Shown one piece after another: positions 1-7,957 of a stretch of DNA of 64,000 nucleotides. The translations under genes and the position numbers were made by a program. Below the pieces are notes generated by a model. That model saw only the letters and a list, made by a program, of their open reading frames with translations, did no database searches and was not told the origin of the DNA. The first letter of the stretch is position 1. The number at the start of each line of letters is the position of its first letter. The stretch lies in NCBI RefSeq assembly GCF_006874585.1, contig NZ_CP029761.1, positions 1,127,001-1,191,000 of the forward strand. The letters are read 5' to 3'. This stretch comes from Sphingomonas sp. IC081 (GTDB lineage: Bacteria; Pseudomonadota; Alphaproteobacteria; Sphingomonadales; Sphingomonadaceae).

Positions 1-1
1 G

Positions 2-865
2 TTCATGCTGAAGCGCCTCGTGCGGCTCTATCCGCTGTTCCTCGTCGGCGTGGTGCTGACAACGACGGTGGGCCTCGCGCGCCTCTACAGCGGCGGCGAT
101 ACCTCGCTGAGCCTCAGGACGATCCTCGTCAGCACCGGCATCAACGCCGCCATGTTGCCGTCGCCGCTGACCAACACGCTGTTTCCGCTGAACGTGCCTG
201 CCTGGTCGCTGTTCTACGAACTGGTCGCCAATTTCGCGATGATCGTGCTGCTGTTCCGCCTGCCGCGCATCGGCATCGCGGTGGTCTGCGCGCTTTCGGC
301 CTGGTGGTTCGTGCCGGCGGTGCTCGAGAACGGATCGGGCAATATCGGCGCGGTCTGGCACGAATGGCCGATCGCGCTTGCCCGCACGCTCTATTCGTTC
401 GGGATCGGCATGCTGATCGCCCGGATGCCGCAGCCCGAACATCGTCCCTCATCGTGGGTGGGCGTGGCTTGTCTCGTTGCCATCGCCGCGATGTTGATGG
501 CGGATCCGCATTTCCTGTCGACCACGGCCTACGACCTTGCCTGTGCGCTGCTGATCTCGCCGCTGCTGGTCTGGTGCGGTTCGCGTGTCGAGCCCTCGCG
601 CCGCTTCGCGCGCGCCGCCTGGTTCGTGGGCGAGGTATCCTTTGCGCTCTACGCGGTGCACTGGGCGGTGATCGAGCCGATGCGTTACTTCAAGGACGAT
701 CTGCATTATAACGCTGTGCTAATGGCATTTGTCTTTCTCGGTGCGTGCCTTGCCATCGCCTGGCTCTGCGTACGCTGGATCGACGTGCCGGCGCGCACTC
801 TGCTGGGCGGCATCCTGCGCCGCCGCGAGAAGGCGCAGCGTCTGCGTCACGCCGCGCTGCCTTAG
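2..865 (+). CDS. Acyltransferase 3 family membrane protein (5' end cut off)
   Basis: The reading frame is open from the first bases, so the true start lies outside the window; the first ATG inside is at 5. About 286 residues are visible with roughly eight hydrophobic segments. The segment near residues 60-75 (NVPAWSLFYELVANF) and the late SFALYAVHW motif match the conserved WSL..E and SYxLYLxH regions of acyltransferase 3 (OafB/NodX-type) proteins, which O-acylate surface polysaccharides or other sugars at the cytoplasmic membrane. The catalytic His-containing N-terminal helix is upstream and not visible. Known family members are about 350-400 residues, so roughly 70-100 residues are missing. 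The acceptor is unknown. Confidence 0.8.
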   Translation, partial: FMLKRLVRLYPLFLVGVVLTTTVGLARLYSGGDTSLSLRTILVSTGINAAMLPSPLTNTLFPLNVPAWSLFYELVANFAMIVLLFRLPRIGIAVVCALSAWWFVPAVLENGSGNIGAVWHEWPIALARTLYSFGIGMLIARMPQPEHRPSSWVGVACLVAIAAMLMADPHFLSTTAYDLACALLISPLLVWCGSRVEPSRRFARAAWFVGEVSFALYAVHWAVIEPMRYFKDDLHYNAVLMAFVFLGACLAIAWLCVRWIDVPARTLLGGILRRREKAQRLRHAALP

Positions 866-919
866 GGCGCGCAACCGTTTCGCTCCGGCTCGCCGGGGCA
901 AATCTAGGAGGAGAAACCC

Positions 920-1831
920 ATGGAATTTTCTGAGATGACGGCCAAGATCGCCGGCGGACACGGCTTCATTGCCGCGCTTGACCAGAGCGGCGGTTCGACC
1001 CCGAAGGCGCTCAAGGGCTACGGCATCGAGGAAGGCGCCTGGTCGACCGAAGAAGAGATGTTCGGCCTGATCCACCAGATGCGCGCCCGCATCATCTCGT
1101 CGCCGGTGTTCACCGGTGAAAAGGTTCTCGGCGCGATCCTGTTCGAACGCACCATGGACGGTGAAGTGAACGGCGTTCCCACCCCCCAGGCACTGATCGC
1201 CAAGGGCGTGGTGCCGTTCATCAAGGTCGACAAGGGCCTTGAGGACGAGGTGAACGGCGTGCAACTCATGAAGCCGATGCCGACCCTTGATGCGCTGCTG
1301 GAGCGTTCGAAGGCGCTGGGCGTGTTCGGCACCAAGGAGCGTTCGGTGATCAACTCGGCCAATGCCGAGGGCATCGCCGCCGTCGTCAGGCAGCAGTTCG
1401 AGATCGGCAAGCAGGTGCTCTCGCATGGCATGATGCCGATCGTCGAGCCCGAGGTGAACATCAAGAGCGCCACCCGCGCCGAGTGTGACCAGATCCTGCT
1501 CGCCGAGCTTCTCAAGAACCTCGATGAACTGCCCGAAGGGCAGCAGGTCATGCTCAAGCTCTCGCTGCCGATCGTGCCCGGCACGTTCGATCCGCTGGTC
1601 ACCCACCCCAAGGTGCTGCGCGTCGTTGCGCTTTCGGGCGGCTACGAACGTCCCGAGGCCTGCGTCGAACTGGCGAAGAACAAGGGCATCATCGCCAGCT
1701 TCAGCCGCGCGCTGCTGCAGGACCTGCGCGCGCAGATGAGCGATGCCGAATTCGATGCCGCGCTCGGCGAAGCGATCGACGAGATCTTCAAGGGCTCGAC
1801 CCAGAAGGCGGACGCCGCTGCGGCAGTCTGA
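920..1831 (+). CDS. fba: Class I fructose-bisphosphate aldolase
   Basis: 303 residues. It catalyses reversible cleavage of fructose 1,6-bisphosphate to dihydroxyacetone phosphate and glyceraldehyde 3-phosphate in the cytoplasm. The N-terminal AALDQSGGSTPKAL (residues 18-31), the LKLSLP segment with the likely Schiff-base lysine K213, and the ALSGGYERPEA phosphate-binding region (237-247) match the bacterial class I aldolases of the Staphylococcus Fda type. No zinc-binding class II signature is present. The start has a strong ribosome site (aggaggag, 906-913) spaced 6 bases from ATG. It stands alone and is followed by a good hairpin terminator at 1856. Confidence 0.95.
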   Translation: MEFSEMTAKIAGGHGFIAALDQSGGSTPKALKGYGIEEGAWSTEEEMFGLIHQMRARIISSPVFTGEKVLGAILFERTMDGEVNGVPTPQALIAKGVVPFIKVDKGLEDEVNGVQLMKPMPTLDALLERSKALGVFGTKERSVINSANAEGIAAVVRQQFEIGKQVLSHGMMPIVEPEVNIKSATRAECDQILLAELLKNLDELPEGQQVMLKLSLPIVPGTFDPLVTHPKVLRVVALSGGYERPEACVELAKNKGIIASFSRALLQDLRAQMSDAEFDAALGEAIDEIFKGSTQKADAAAAV

Positions 1832-1855
1832 TCGTCCGGATCACGCGAAAGGACA

Positions 1856-1888
1856 GGGCGGTGCCGCAAGGCGCCGCCCTTTCTCGTT
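1856..1888. terminator. Intrinsic terminator after fba, probably bidirectional
   Basis: Ten-base arms (1856-1865 and 1870-1879) pair around a GCAA loop with one G-T wobble and are followed by a T-rich stretch (ttctcgttt). It lies between the stop of fba and the stop of the convergent lipoprotein gene, so it may serve both. Confidence 0.75.
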
Positions 1889-2482
1889 TCAGAGGCCGCC
1901 CATGAAGCGGAAACCGAACTGGTAGGCGAGCGGGGCCGGCTTGGAGCCTGCAACCGGCGTCGGACTTGCGGCCAGCAAGGTCAGGCTGCCGTCGGCGACT
2001 TGCACAGGCTGTCCGAGCGTCATGTCGATCTTGTGCGAACCCGAGCCGAGATCGATGCGTACGCGAAGCCTCAGGCGCCCGGCCTGGATGCACTGCACAG
2101 CTTGCGGACAGCGGCTATCCTCGATCAGTGAGAGTGGGGTGACCCTTGGGCCATCGACGGAAACCGTCTCGCCGATGCGGGTATAGGCGAGGGGCGGGCC
2201 GTTGTAGGGACGCGAGGCGGGCAATTCGCCGGCGGGCTGTGCGAGCGGCGGAGTGGCCTGCTCGGGCATGGACGCCGGTGGCTGCGCGGGGGCAGGCGGC
2301 GGGGGCACATCGGGAGGCGCCGGGCGATAAGACGAAGGCGGTACCTGCATTGGCGCGGACGGAGGCATTCCGGCGCCTTCGGGGATGATCCGGCAACCGC
2401 TCATCGCCAGGGCCAGCGCGGTGAGCGCCAGGGTCTGTGCGAGTGCGGAGGAAAGGGCGGGCGGCGGGGCGCGTCGTTTCAT
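1889..2482 (-). CDS. Proline-rich putative lipoprotein of unknown function
   Basis: 197 residues. The N-terminus has a basic start, a hydrophobic stretch and an MSGC lipobox (C30), so it is probably exported and lipidated. Residues 35-90 are proline/alanine-rich and look like an extended linker. The C-terminal 100 residues form a compact domain with two cysteines (RCPQAVQC) that could make a disulfide in the periplasm. ATG at 2482 is preceded by ggaggaac, a clear ribosome site. I do not recognise the C-terminal domain with certainty and assign no function. It is a single gene, convergent with fba. Confidence 0.75.
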   Translation of the reverse strand: MKRRAPPPALSSALAQTLALTALALAMSGCRIIPEGAGMPPSAPMQVPPSSYRPAPPDVPPPPAPAQPPASMPEQATPPLAQPAGELPASRPYNGPPLAYTRIGETVSVDGPRVTPLSLIEDSRCPQAVQCIQAGRLRLRVRIDLGSGSHKIDMTLGQPVQVADGSLTLLAASPTPVAGSKPAPLAYQFGFRFMGGL

Positions 2483-2622
2483 GTTCCTCCCTTATAGCTT
2501 GAAGCAGCCCCGGGTTCCGGGTGCGTGCCGGCGAAACCTATCGGCAGCGCCTGAACCTCTCCCGAACGAAACGGGCTTTGCCTGCCGCACCGGGGCGGGT
2601 AGGGATGGGCGCGGCAAGTGGT

Positions 2623-3177
2623 ATGACGATGAAAATTCTCAAGTCCTGGCGGGGCGTCGATGGTTGGCTCAAGCTGTGGATCGCCTATCTGGCGGCGAGT
2701 TACATCCTTCCGTCGCTGCTGCCCATGTCCGTCCGGCAGGTGGTATTGCCGCCCGTTTTCTGTGCCCTGCTGGCGACAAGCGTGATCGCGCGGCTACGGC
2801 CCCGGCTCGATCCGATGTTGCGGCGCGCGCTCGCCTTGCTGGTCGCGGAAGCGGCATGGATCGGCTTTGATGCGGGGCTGGCAGGAGGCGTGCCGCCTGC
2901 AACCGTGATCGGCATCCTGGCAGCGCTCGTCTTTGCGGGCTGCCTTGTCTGGCGTCCTTCGAGAATGCTGCTGGGCATGCTGGTCGGCGCGGTCGGCGCA
3001 GCGGCGTTCGAGACGATCTATCTGGCGGTGAGCGCGGCCGACTGGAACCTCGAGACCGCAACCGAGGCGCTTCATGCGACGATGCGCCTCGCGATCCTGG
3101 TGTTTGCCCATGCCGCGCTGACGGGCTGCAATCGTGAGGCCGAGGATGCCTTGTTCGAAGACGAAGTCTTTTCCTGA
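2623..3177 (+). CDS. Small integral membrane protein of unknown function
   Basis: 184 residues from the ATG at 2623. In-frame earlier starts at 2521 (GTG) and 2605 (ATG) exist, but the sequence before 2623 is arginine/proline-rich and looks untranslated. Four or five hydrophobic helices are visible, e.g. LWIAYLAASYIL, ALALLVAEAAWIGF and MLLGMLVGAVGAAAF, ending in an acidic cytoplasmic tail (EAEDALFEDE). No enzymatic motif is seen. It sits 27 bases upstream of thiE and could be cotranscribed with it. The start choice is uncertain. Confidence 0.6.
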   Translation: MTMKILKSWRGVDGWLKLWIAYLAASYILPSLLPMSVRQVVLPPVFCALLATSVIARLRPRLDPMLRRALALLVAEAAWIGFDAGLAGGVPPATVIGILAALVFAGCLVWRPSRMLLGMLVGAVGAAAFETIYLAVSAADWNLETATEALHATMRLAILVFAHAALTGCNREAEDALFEDEVFS

Positions 3178-3204
3178 GCCTCGCGAACGGCTAGGTGCGC
3201 GCTT

Positions 3205-3843
3205 ATGGAAGAGATTGAACGCGAACCGACGCAGCTTTACCTGATTTCGCCGCTCGATGTGACCGGCGCTTTCCCCGAACGCCTGGCCCGCGCGCTCGAT
3301 GCCGCGCCGGTGGCGGCGTTCCAGTTTCGCGTCAAGGACGTGGACCAGCACGAGGCGGCGCGCCTTGCCGAGCCGCTGCAGAAGATTTGCGGCGATCGCG
3401 ACGTGGCCTTCATCGTCAACGATTCCACCAGCCTCGCCAAGCGCCTCGGTGCGGACGGCGTGCATCTGGGGCAGGAGGACGGCTCGGTCGAGGAAGCGCG
3501 CAAGGCGCTCGGCCGTGACGCGCAGATCGGCATGACCTGCAACAACAGCCGCCATCTTGCGATGGACGCGGGCGAAGAGGGCGCGGACTACGTGGCTTTC
3601 GGTGCCTATTTTCCCACGACCACCAAGGACGTGAAGCACATGGCGGGGCTCGACCTGCTGGAATGGTGGCAGTCGATCTTCGAAATTCCCTGCGTTGCCA
3701 TCGGCGGTATCACGCCCGGAAACTGCGCGCCGCTGGTGAAGGCCGGAGCCGATTTCCTTGCGGTGTCGGGTGCGGTGTGGAACGGCGATGAGGCCGCAGC
3801 GGTCAAGGCTTTCCACGAGGCGATGACCGGGGCGATGGCCTGA
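3205..3843 (+). CDS. thiE: Thiamine-phosphate synthase (thiamine phosphate pyrophosphorylase)
   Basis: 212 residues, normal for the family. It joins the hydroxymethylpyrimidine diphosphate and thiazole phosphate moieties into thiamine phosphate. The TIM-barrel signature residues are present: QFRVKD (40-45) for diphosphate contact, VND (71-73), VHLGQED (86-92), GAYFPTTTK (133-141), AIGGIT (165-170) and AVSGA (186-190). No TPP riboswitch is visible in the short upstream gap (27 bases), and no other thiamine gene is adjacent. ATG at 3205 is the only sensible start. Confidence 0.9.
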   Translation: MEEIEREPTQLYLISPLDVTGAFPERLARALDAAPVAAFQFRVKDVDQHEAARLAEPLQKICGDRDVAFIVNDSTSLAKRLGADGVHLGQEDGSVEEARKALGRDAQIGMTCNNSRHLAMDAGEEGADYVAFGAYFPTTTKDVKHMAGLDLLEWWQSIFEIPCVAIGGITPGNCAPLVKAGADFLAVSGAVWNGDEAAAVKAFHEAMTGAMA

Positions 3844-3915
3844 GGTCTGCGCGGGCGTTTGGCACAGCCCCGAACCAGTAGGCCGAACCGGCAGAATGGA
3901 TCGGTTCAACTAAAC

Positions 3916-3946
3916 CCCGTCATCCCCGCCTTCGCGGGGGCGACGA
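3916..3946. repeat. REP-like palindromic repeat, half element (copy A)
   Basis: The sequence ccgtcatccccgccttcg followed by cgggggcgacg forms a GC-rich stem (CCCCGC/GCGGGG) with a four-base loop. The same core occurs at 17284-17380 and 29671-29757 in full, double-hairpin form. It lies in the convergent gap between thiE and the LLM oxidoreductase gene, a typical place for REP-like elements. Confidence 0.7.
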
Positions 3947-3960
3947 GATGGTATTGTTTA

Positions 3961-3982
3961 AGATCGTGGTCGACCGCGATCT
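3961..3982. terminator. Palindrome, possible terminator for the npdG-LLM operon
   Basis: A 22-base near-perfect palindrome centred on GGTCGACC, seven bases beyond the stop of the minus-strand LLM gene. On that strand it is followed by ttaaacaata, only a weak T-tract, so terminator function is plausible but unproven. Confidence 0.35.
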
Positions 3983-3988
3983 GACCCA

Positions 3989-4909
3989 TCAAAAATCAAT
4001 CTTCGCGATCACATCCTCCCCGAACTTCAGCGCCAGATCGCAATATTCCGCGCGTGTATCGGCATGGACCGTTGCCCCGGCGCCATGGATGCCAAGCGAC
4101 TTGAGGTGCGCGAAGTGGTCCAGCGCTTCCGGCGCGCTCCAGCCCTCTTTGATCGAATAGGTGGACGAGGCGATGACCTTCGGCGGCTCCGCACGGCCGA
4201 TCTTCTCGGCATGGGCGTGCATGTAGGCGATGGCCTCGCTGATGTCTTCGTCACCCTCCAGATTGGCGGTGCGGGCGGTGTCGGTCACCGACTTGGGCAC
4301 AAAGAACGGGTGCCAGGCATCGCCCATCTCCGCTGCCCGGCGCAGCGCGCGCCGCGAATTGCCGCCGACCAGAAGCGGGGGGTGCGGCTTCTGCACCGGC
4401 GTCGGCAGCATGCGATTGCCCCGCGCGGTGTATCCGCTGCCCTCGAATGTGAAGTCCTCGCCCGTCCAGGCCAGCTTCATCGCCGTGATGTACTCGTCCA
4501 TGAGGTCGTTGCGGCTGTCGAAATCGACGCCCAGCGCCTTGTATTCCGCCTTCATGTACCCGGCGCCAAGGCCCAGAACCACGCGGCCATTGGTGAAGTG
4601 GTCCAGCGACGAGACCCCGCGCGCCACCACGAAGGGATTGCGGTACGGCAGTACCAGAATGTTGGTCTGCAGCCGCAGCCTGGTGGTCACTGCGCCCAGC
4701 ATCGACAGCATCACGAACGGATCCTGCGCGTAGTGTCCGCCCGCATCCAGCCAGCGTGCCGAGGGAACAGGGTGATCGGTGACGGTGCCGGCGTGGAAGC
4801 CCGCCTTCTCGACCGTGCGGGCAATCTCGTGCACGGCCTCCATGGTGCCGAATTCCTCCGGCCTGTCGATCCGGTCGAAAGGCAGGCTGGTGCTGAGCGT
4901 GAAGGTCAT
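3989..4909 (-). CDS. LLM-class (luciferase-like) oxidoreductase, probably F420-dependent
   Basis: 306 residues from ATG 4909; a TTG at 4930 in the same frame overlaps the SDR stop, but ATG has a better site (gagaga, 8 bases upstream) and fits the family N-terminus MTFTLSTSLPF. The barrel has the family landmarks: VTDHP near residue 44, LRLQTNILVLPYRNP near 80, the GRVVLGLGAGYMKAEY segment near 108, and LVGGNSRRALRRAAEMGDAW near 180. F420-dependent members of this family (Mer, Adf, Fgd1 and many mycobacterial enzymes) use F420 or F420H2, while others use FMN. The same operon encodes F420H2-NADP oxidoreductase and CofC, which argues for F420. The substrate is unknown. Confidence 0.85.
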   Translation of the reverse strand: MTFTLSTSLPFDRIDRPEEFGTMEAVHEIARTVEKAGFHAGTVTDHPVPSARWLDAGGHYAQDPFVMLSMLGAVTTRLRLQTNILVLPYRNPFVVARGVSSLDHFTNGRVVLGLGAGYMKAEYKALGVDFDSRNDLMDEYITAMKLAWTGEDFTFEGSGYTARGNRMLPTPVQKPHPPLLVGGNSRRALRRAAEMGDAWHPFFVPKSVTDTARTANLEGDEDISEAIAYMHAHAEKIGRAEPPKVIASSTYSIKEGWSAPEALDHFAHLKSLGIHGAGATVHADTRAEYCDLALKFGEDVIAKIDF

Positions 4910-4926
4910 GGCGTGCGGTCTCTCGT

Positions 4927-5784
4927 TCAATCGGTGGGTTCGGGCGGCAGCACCCAGTTTTCATCGCTGTTGCGCACCCATCCGCCGGATGCCCAGGTGC
5001 CGCCGTCGACCGGGATGATCGTGCCGGTGACGTATGTGGCCATTTCGGAGGCGAGGAACACGGCGACGCGGCCGCATTCCTCGTCGACGCCTGCACGGCC
5101 GAGCGGGATGCGGCGGCGGATCGCCTCTTCCTGCGCAGGCGAGGGGCGATGCCAGAGCAGCGGATCGACCGGCCCGGTGAACTGGCCGCGCGTGCCCGGT
5201 GTTACCGTATAGTCGGGCGCGATGGCGTTCACACGGATGCCGTGGTGGGCAAGCTCCACCGCCAGCGTACGGGTGAGGTTGTTGATCCCGGCCTTGCACG
5301 CGGCGTAGACCGCGTAGCCCGGCGCCGCGCGCGACGCCTCGATGCTGGTGACGTTGATGATTGAACCTCCACGCCCACTTTCGATCATGATCGGCAGCGC
5401 GGCCTGCGTGGCGGCAAGGTTGGAGACGAGGTTGAGATCGATATGGCGGCGCCAGTTCTTCTCGGTGAGGTCCGCGAAGGGCCGCCGGGACACGCCGCCG
5501 ACGTTGTTCGCCAGCACGTCAAGCCGCCCGAAATGGCGCGCCGCCTCGGTAACGGCATCCTGCACGAAATCGGCGTCCATGGCATTTCCGGCGATGCACA
5601 GCGCCTTGCGCCCGCGCGCCTCGATCAGTTCGGCGACCTGGTCGCAGCGTTCGGGGATAGCCTCAAGGATCGCGATGTCTGCACCCATATCGGCCATGCA
5701 GAGCGCGATCGCTCGCCCGATCCCGCCGCCGCCACCGGTGACGAACACGACTTTCCCCGACAGGTCGATGACCGAGGCATCCAC
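4927..5784 (-). CDS. Short-chain dehydrogenase/reductase in the F420 operon
   Basis: 285 residues. The cofactor motif TGGGGGIG (16-23), NNVGG (93-97), a catalytic Ser near 147 and Tyr160/Lys164 (YAACK) define a classical SDR; the PVDGGTWASGGW C-terminal region is normal. An acidic residue is not obvious after the second strand, so the NAD/NADP preference is left open. The start is GTG at 5784 with an aagggagaa site 8 bases away. It lies 13 bases after cofC and is followed closely by the LLM oxidoreductase, so all four minus-strand genes look like one transcript. A role in oxidising or reducing the same substrate as the LLM enzyme is inferred. Confidence 0.88.
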   Translation of the reverse strand: MDASVIDLSGKVVFVTGGGGGIGRAIALCMADMGADIAILEAIPERCDQVAELIEARGRKALCIAGNAMDADFVQDAVTEAARHFGRLDVLANNVGGVSRRPFADLTEKNWRRHIDLNLVSNLAATQAALPIMIESGRGGSIINVTSIEASRAAPGYAVYAACKAGINNLTRTLAVELAHHGIRVNAIAPDYTVTPGTRGQFTGPVDPLLWHRPSPAQEEAIRRRIPLGRAGVDEECGRVAVFLASEMATYVTGTIIPVDGGTWASGGWVRNSDENWVLPPEPTD

Positions 5785-5797
5785 ACCCGTTCTCCCT

Positions 5798-6442
5798 TCA
5801 ACCGGGCCGTTTTCGGCCTCCCGGGCGTGGCCAACCGTCGATCGCCGGGTTGTAGACGCGCCTCAAAACGCGAACAGCATCAGCGAGATCGAGAGGGTCG
5901 TCTATATCTTTCTCCAGTCCGCAGGAGAGGATCGTCTCCACGGTAAGGCCGCGATTTATCGCTTGTTCGCAATGGGTTGAGAAGCTGTCCTGACCAAAGG
6001 AGAAAGGAAACCAGATGCTTGCCGGCAATGGCAGGGACAGCGCGTTGGTGCCGGTGCGATGACGGTCCGGGGCGATTCCCAGAGCATCGTGCGGCAGATC
6101 TACGAGCCGTTCGATGTCAGCGGCGGTGATGCACGGCAGGTCTGCCGGCAGCACCAGGATACGTTCCGGTCCCGCTGCGGTGATGGCCGATACCGTGCTT
6201 TCCAGCGCTCCGTTGAGGTCGGGGCCCGGATCGTCGAAACGCAGTACCCCGCTACCCAGATTGGGCCGCGCCGGACCCAATACGCAGACGCGCTGGATTG
6301 CCCGGCAGCCGCGCAGGGTATCAAGCACATGGCGCAACATGCCTGAAACCAGTGCCTCGCGCTCGTCAGGATCGAGCGCGGAGGCCAGCCGGGTCTTTCC
6401 CATGCCTGGCGCCTTGACCGGGATGAGCGCCCAGCAGCTCAC
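5798..6442 (-). CDS. cofC: CofC/FbiD guanylyltransferase of F420 biosynthesis
   Basis: 214 residues from the GTG at 6442, whose GTGA overlaps the npdG stop; the longer open frame upstream is an npdG shadow. The family uses GTP to activate 2-phospholactate, phosphoenolpyruvate or 3-phosphoglycerate as a guanosine diphospho intermediate for CofD. Visible landmarks are WALIPVKAPGMGKTRL (4-19), with the GTP-binding lysines, LPADLPCIT (99-107), the RTGTNALSLPL region (129-139), and FGQDSFSTH (149-157), which corresponds to the F-G-x-x-S-F-x-x-H motif. Length is typical. Which phospho-acid it uses cannot be decided by eye. Confidence 0.9.
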   Translation of the reverse strand: MSCWALIPVKAPGMGKTRLASALDPDEREALVSGMLRHVLDTLRGCRAIQRVCVLGPARPNLGSGVLRFDDPGPDLNGALESTVSAITAAGPERILVLPADLPCITAADIERLVDLPHDALGIAPDRHRTGTNALSLPLPASIWFPFSFGQDSFSTHCEQAINRGLTVETILSCGLEKDIDDPLDLADAVRVLRRVYNPAIDGWPRPGGRKRPG

Positions 6443-7089
6443 GGCACTTCGGGCGCTGCGGTGAGGTTGGTGAAGCGTATTCCGGCCCCGTCGGCCTTGT
6501 AGGTCTTGTTCATGTAGATGAGGATCGAGGTCAGCGCCTCCGCCGCCGCCGAATTGGCCAGGCCGCCGCCGGAAAGCCCGCGCAGGCCCATGCCCGGGCA
6601 CAAGTCCACAACGGTCTGGCGCGCCTCCACATCGTCCGAGAAGACCAGCACGTCGCAGTCAATGGCGTGATCGCTGTCGAGATGGTGGGCAGAGACGTTG
6701 TGGAACGCGGTGACGAGGCGGGCATCCGGCCCCAGATGTTCGCGGGCCTGCATCGCGGCGCTGCCCTCTGCAGGAAGCTGCACGCGCATGACTTTGGGCG
6801 GCACCAGCGGCACGGTGGTGTCGACGACCACGGCCGAGCCGATCACGCTCGCGATCTGGCGCAGCGTATCGCCTTGAGAAGCATGGGGCACGGTGACGAT
6901 CACCACGTCCTTGCCCTGCGCGGCCTCGCCATTCTCGGCATAGCCTGCCGCCCCGAGTTCCTCGGCCGCCGCACGGGCCTTCTCCGCCGTGCGGGATCCG
7001 ATCGTCACCTGATGCCCCGCCTTGACGAGCCTTCGGGCAATGCCCTTGCCCAGCGCGCCGGTCCCGCCGATCACCGCTATCGCTGCCAT
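6439..7089 (-). CDS. npdG: F420H2:NADP+ oxidoreductase
   Basis: 216 residues. The enzyme moves hydride between F420 and NADP in the cytoplasm and so supplies F420H2 or drains it. It has the N-terminal NADP-binding loop GGTGALGKG (8-16) with SRT (32-34) for the 2'-phosphate, then GKDVVIVTVPHAS and the late GLSGGGLANSAAAEALT segment typical of NpdG/Fno. A good ribosome site (ggggagat) precedes ATG 7089. It is the first gene of the minus-strand operon and is divergent from cofE across 85 bases, so both arms of the locus are probably controlled together. Confidence 0.92.
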   Translation of the reverse strand: MAAIAVIGGTGALGKGIARRLVKAGHQVTIGSRTAEKARAAAEELGAAGYAENGEAAQGKDVVIVTVPHASQGDTLRQIASVIGSAVVVDTTVPLVPPKVMRVQLPAEGSAAMQAREHLGPDARLVTAFHNVSAHHLDSDHAIDCDVLVFSDDVEARQTVVDLCPGMGLRGLSGGGLANSAAAEALTSILIYMNKTYKADGAGIRFTNLTAAPEVP

Positions 7090-7174
7090 CAGATCATCTC
7101 CCCTGCGAATTCTTGGTCGTTGTCATTGTCGTTCCCGGTGCGGCAGCTTTAGACACGGTGGTTCGGGAGGGCCG
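7090..7174. promoter_or_regulatory. Divergent promoter region of the F420 locus
   Basis: An 85-base spacer between the starts of npdG and cofE. It must hold both promoters and both ribosome sites. A short direct repeat (gtcgtt ... gtcgtt around 7117-7136) is visible, but no clear -35/-10 pair or known operator was recognised. Confidence 0.5.
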
Positions 7175-7957
7175 ATGAAGCGAAATCCAGAACTGACCGT
7201 GCGACCGCTGACGGGGCTACCTATGTTCGCTGCCGGAATGTCGATTGCGCAAGCGATATGCGCGAGCCTCGCAGGCGAAGGTGACCGGTTACGCGATGGC
7301 GATATCTTGGTGGTTGCGCAGAAGATCGTCTCCAAGGTGGAGGGCCGCACGCGCGATCTTGTGGCGCTCATGACTTCTGAGGAAGCGCATGAACTTGCTC
7401 GCGCAACTGGCCGTGATCCCGAGATGATGCAGGCAATACTAGAGGAGAGTTCCCAGGTCCTGCGCTGCACTCCGGCGGCCGTGATCGCGGCGCATCGCAC
7501 CGGGCACGTGCTGGCCAATGCCGGGATCGACGCATCGAACGTGGAAGGCGGAGAGGCTGGCCGTGTGCTGCTCTGGCCGCTCGAACCCGATGCCTCGGCG
7601 CGGGCGCTGCGGGGCGAACTTCAGAAAGCGTGTAAAGTTCGGATCGGCGTGGTGGTCGCGGATTCGATGGGGCGGGCCTGGCGGATCGGCACCTTGGGCC
7701 ATGCCATCGGCTGCGCGGGGCTGACCGTGCTGGAAGACCGCCGTGGTCGCGGGCAGGATCTTTACGGCCGCACGCTTCAGGCCACGGTGATCGGCATTGC
7801 GGACTCGGTTGCCGCCATGGCAGCGCTGGCGATGGGTGAAGGCGCGGAAGGCACTCCGGTCGCGCTGGTGCGCGGCTGCGAGCGTTGGGTGACGGAAGCA
7901 GACGGCCCCGGCGCGGTAAGCGGGCTTCGGCCTATCGAGCAGGATATGTTCCGATGA
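7175..7957 (+). CDS. cofE: Coenzyme F420-0:L-glutamate ligase, stand-alone
   Basis: 260 residues from ATG 7175 (site gggagg at 7165-7170); the open frame before it is non-coding. It adds L-glutamate residues to F420-0 using GTP. Landmarks are DGDILVVAQKIVSKVEGR (41-58) and, near residues 165-205, ADSMGRAWRIGTLGHAIG and LEDRRGRGQDLYGR, which match the conserved DTFGRPWR..G and D.RG..D.YGR blocks. The length equals archaeal CofE: the C-terminal FMN-dependent reductase domain of mycobacterial FbiB is absent. Its TGA overlaps the ATG of cofD (ATGA), indicating coupled translation. Confidence 0.93.
   Translation: MKRNPELTVRPLTGLPMFAAGMSIAQAICASLAGEGDRLRDGDILVVAQKIVSKVEGRTRDLVALMTSEEAHELARATGRDPEMMQAILEESSQVLRCTPAAVIAAHRTGHVLANAGIDASNVEGGEAGRVLLWPLEPDASARALRGELQKACKVRIGVVVADSMGRAWRIGTLGHAIGCAGLTVLEDRRGRGQDLYGRTLQATVIGIADSVAAMAALAMGEGAEGTPVALVRGCERWVTEADGPGAVSGLRPIEQDMFR

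Noticed and set aside
3178..3204. TPP riboswitch before thiE
   Set aside because: The gap is only 27 bases and lacks any thi-box-like sequence.
4909..4930. TTG 4930 as start of the LLM oxidoreductase
   Set aside because: ATG 4909 has a better-spaced ribosome site and matches the family N-terminus; the overlap with the SDR stop alone is not enough.
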